DNA of 64,000 nucleotides from Euonymus europaeus (taxonomy: Eukaryota > Streptophyta > Magnoliopsida > Celastrales > Celastraceae): assembly GCA_963580455.1 (NCBI GenBank), contig OY756960.1:22503238-22567237 (forward strand). The letters run 5' to 3'. This document shows, in pieces, positions 60,401 to 64,000 of the stretch. A program made the translations under genes and the position numbers. Under the pieces are notes generated by a model that saw only the letters and a program-made list of their open reading frames with translations, had not been told where the DNA came from and made no database searches. Every line of letters begins with the position of its first letter. Within the stretch, counting starts at the first letter, position 1.

Positions 60401-63400
60401 GCGACTATTTCATCAAAAAAATTTGCTTAGAAAACTAAAGCTTGGACCACATGCCTGCCTGAATGTGATCCCCACACAGAGATTCTGGTAGCTATTACAG
60501 CAACCTCTGACTCTATTTTCCAACGAAATTTACTTTTTTGTTGAGAGGTCTAACAAACTTCTTCTTTTTATTACTCTCCAAAAATGCAATTTAAAAGATA
60601 AAAGGCTTTCATAAGTTGAAGAATGAAAAGTTCTCATTGGAGGAAAAAGAAAGAATTCATCAGATAATGGAACTTTGTGGACAGCAATTGAACATAAACA
60701 AATAGATACATGCAGACAACCCTAAAAATTGTGAGGGAAGAATGGAGGAGATGGAAAAAGAATAGTTTTTCCGTTAACCATGTGATAAGCTCAATGATAT
60801 GTCAACGAATACATGTCAAAGCCATCACTGCATAATACCTGCCCAAGGCCAAAGCTTTGATCAAAAGATCAGCTGAGCAGAACTGCTGAAGTGAATTCAT
60901 CCATTGAAAGTTGCACCTGCTCCTAAAAGTCCTAAAAGTTGAAAAGATAGAAAATGTAGGCTAAATTTTTAGAAGATATATTTTTTTTTTACTTAAACTT
61001 CAAAAGTAAGAGTTTTTTGAGAACAATCCACAGCCCCTATTTTTTTGGGTGGTCAATTATCTTAGATGCCATTGTCAAAAAAGACCCATTGAAACAATAT
61101 ACAAATAACAAGGTCCAAAATTATTGAAGGTTGTTTTGTTTGACTATTTTGATTATTCCATTAATTCTAGCAATTTTGACATTTTCAACCGAAGGTCACT
61201 AATATATAGGACTAACCTTTAACTAGATTGGATGTAATAAACAACAAGTCTTTCTCAATTCATTTACTTTCCCTCGGTACTCTGCCGATCTTCCCTGGAG
61301 AATTGTTGCACCTAGACATATAAAATAAGACAAAAAACAATGCATGCAGAGTGAAAATGATCAATGTACATAAAAAGTTGTTACATCGTGAAAGAGTATG
61401 AAGAAATTGCAAACCTCGAAACTTTTAGAAACAAGTTGTACCAAAAATCTGAAATCACATTAAACATTCGCTTCCTCATTATGTTTTTTCTATTGAAGAA
61501 TTGAAAAATTAACCGAGAAACTCAATTTAAATTAATTAATGATGCACTTCTATATAATACCTTGATGAAAAAACATAAAAAAAGGTCAGAAAATCTATAT
61601 CAGTTTCCAGTTTTCCACCACTAAACAGGAAGTCATAGTTACTAGCATTGAGAGATATTTAAGCAATGACTATGCAGAACAATTGTGAATATTATATTTT
61701 AAGCATGCTAAACTGGGCAGAGAACAAGATTTCCAGGAGGAAAAAAGCTTCTTTCATCATTTTATTTGCAATAAATGCCAATATAGACCTTCCATTGATA
61801 CAAGTTAGAACTAAGGATTGATCGACCTATAGCTAAATCAACATTAGAACAATCTTCATACTACTTTTTCAATTCATTAGAGAAGTGTTTTTCTTGAGTT
61901 CCAAATTTATTATAGCTTCTTCTTTTTCAATATCTAGTTATCTAGTTTTATTTTAATGATTCCAACAATTCGTTTCAATTCATGTAACTGTTGATCATGG
62001 CACAGTACTCAACTTTGATTTAAACCATCCACTATAGCAACGGTGAAAATCTTCAAGCTTCTATCTCCGTAAAAATTTCATAGGACCATAAAATTCAGTC
62101 ATTCAAATCTGAAAATGAACTATCAATATCAACAAATCTTAAAGCTAAAGCTCTTAAAAGATCCACACATGTCAAAACTCTATGTCAACACTATCGGCCA
62201 ATTACAAACCCAATTTTTGACGCATGCATCTATTGCTCCAAATTACAGACAAGGACTATAGACTCATAAAAAACAATATGTTGCACACAATGCATCAAGA
62301 TTGTTAAAACCGTGAATTATTGCATGCACCAAGTGAAAGAAAAACATCTTGGCAAACTTCAAGATTCAGTGGGTTAGGTAAAAATCCGTGCATTAATGTA
62401 CTTGATTATCATTGCCTACTACATACATGATGACCGGCCGTGTCTATGATATTAATGAATAATGATATACAATCCCTAAAAAAAATCATTCAGATACGGA
62501 GCCAAACACAATTAAATCTGCAAGTAAAATCATAACGAATTATTAGAGCGCACCGTAATTTATATATTAGTACATGTTTATTAATTTGACGAGGACAACT
62601 TACCCTTTTTTTCCCACCTTACGGACCATTAGTCATCTAAGCCTTGTTTTATCATAATAACTCATGCTCTCATTAGTTTCATCTAATCCGCAGCCAATAT
62701 ATTCCTGAAACTTAAGATTAGAGAATCAAAAAAACAAACCGAGCTATGATAGATAAGTGATAAGTTATACTTCTAAGAAACCAATGTGGTAAAATCTTTG
62801 TGTGAGAGAGAATATTAGATTATCCATAATTTAAAACCATTTATTAACTAATTAATTTTGGGTAATTTACAAGAGTAAGCCAATCACCCAAAACAACAAA
62901 AACCATGGAACATACACATCCAACTCTTGTGAATCAACAATAAAAACATAATTGACTACTATAAATTAATCCACAATTATTGAAAATAATTGGACGCCTG
63001 TTTGGCAAATTCTTCATAGAAGTCCAGGATCAAAAGAAAGCACCTACATCTGCAAAATCTCGAATAAAAAAGAGAAAAGAAAAGCTAATGCCATGCTATA
63101 TTTGAAAAATCATCTTTACCAAACCCTAATCCCAATTTTCTTCTTAATTTACCTTTTTTCACTGGGCAATTCGTTCGCATCAAATCACGACTTAAAATAT
63201 AAGAATTATCGTCTTAAACAAAGAACCGATATATCTAATTAATATACTACTATAGTATATTAGTATCTAAAACTTCAAATGAGAAATACTTTTAGCATGA
63301 GTTGCCATCAGCAAGGCGCCTGGCCTTTGCAAGCTTCATTTTATAGCTCTGACTATAAAATTTTGTACTAAGAGCATATGATATGAAGATTCCGGCAAAA

Positions 63401-63699
63401 GATCTCAGGTTAAAACAATCTCCAATCGGAATGAAGCCTCAAAAACTGAACAATCGCATGCGCAAGAATAAAGAAAACAAAGACGAAACTAGAAACGGAG
63501 ACGGTCTTGTGAGGACCATAATACACATGGCGAATGGTCCCATGTTGCACATAGAGCCATTCAAAACGAGTAAAGAAAGGTGAAAATTCTTTACTAGAGC
63601 GGCAGTAGAGCCATCATTTTATGCACTATTTTAAGCAAAACCAGAATCGATAGAGAATAGAAAGCCTAGATACCTGGAAGAACAAACAACGATCGATTC
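60401..63699. other. Non-coding region downstream of the MIR156 hairpin
   Basis: AT-rich, with no exon that joins to a protein gene. Because the MIR156 hairpin is on the minus strand, part of this region could be its spliced primary transcript. One candidate 3' splice site on that strand is near 61311 (TGTCTAG then GTGCAACAATTC). Confidence 0.4.
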
Positions 63700-63815
63700 G
63701 AATTCAGGAACTGGAAGCTGACAGAAAGAGAGTAAGCACGCAAAAACAAATGTATGCATTTATACAAATACCTTGTGTGTGCTCACTCTCTTCTGTCAAT
63801 TTCTATGTCCCGGAT
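63700..63815 (-). ncRNA. MIR156: MIR156 precursor hairpin
   Basis: On the minus strand, 63798-63779 reads TGACAGAAGAGAGTGAGCAC, identical to canonical 20-nt miR156. After a 39-base loop, 63739-63717 gives the opposite arm (GTGCTTACTCTCTTTCTGTC then AGC). It pairs with the mature strand except for one G-U pair and one bulged U. A few lower-stem pairs (GGGAC with GTTCC) extend the hairpin. miR156 represses SPL transcription factors and keeps plants in the juvenile phase. The promoter should lie beyond 63815 and may be outside the window. Confidence 0.93.
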
Positions 63816-64000
63816 CAACAAGAAGAAGACAACAGCGGAGAAGAATAACAAACAAAACATATCTGCAGAGGATGTAATTAAAGGTGATCCATGACGCGAG
63901 AGTAAAACGAAAAGCATTTTTAGTCAGAAAAAGAGAAGGGAGATCGAGAAACCTAAAACAAATTTTGCAGGCATGAATCGGTCAGATCTGGAAAAACCAA

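Overview
This is a plant nuclear DNA window, most likely from a woody eudicot. It is AT-rich with GT-AG introns, typical plant gene families and many small non-autonomous transposons. I joined exons by hand from splice sites, reading-frame phase and remembered family alignments. Exon edges are therefore reasoned, not confirmed by transcripts.

Layout, left to right. (1) 0.5-1.1 kb (+): last two exons of a protein phosphatase 2C. (2) 1.9-2.6 kb (-): a compact four-exon gene for a small coiled-coil protein of unknown function. (3) 4.3-7.1 kb (+): chloroplast YbaB/EbfC protein (STIC2-like), with a ~100-bp duplication just upstream. (4) 7.4-8.0 kb (-): early nodulin-like phytocyanin. (5) 8.6-9.8 kb: a broken small membrane-protein gene, then a fold-back Mutator-type element. 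(6) 10.5-14.2 kb (-): TM9/EMP70 endomembrane protein (TMN8/9 type). (7) 18.5-23.3 kb (+): BTB-NPH3 protein of the NPY type. (8) 23.7-27.0 kb (+): secretory phospholipase-D-superfamily protein. (9) 32.1-41.3 kb (+): 17-exon class II formin. (10) 42.2-43.3 and 46.9-48.3 kb (-): two group IIa WRKY factors in tandem orientation. (11) 55.6-57.0 kb (-): intronless CIPK kinase. (12) 63.7-63.8 kb (-): a clear MIR156 hairpin.

The intergenic space is dominated by short mobile elements. Four hAT-like elements (15.8, 27.2, 30.1 and 52.7 kb) each have a perfect 8-bp target duplication. There is also a Mutator-like fold-back with a 9-bp duplication, a probable LINE 3' end, tRNA-derived sequences and a dispersed AT-rich repeat family.

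The genes do not form a pathway or cluster apart from the WRKY pair. Several act in signalling (PP2C, CIPK, WRKY, NPY, miR156). I see no bacterial, viral or CRISPR-type system.
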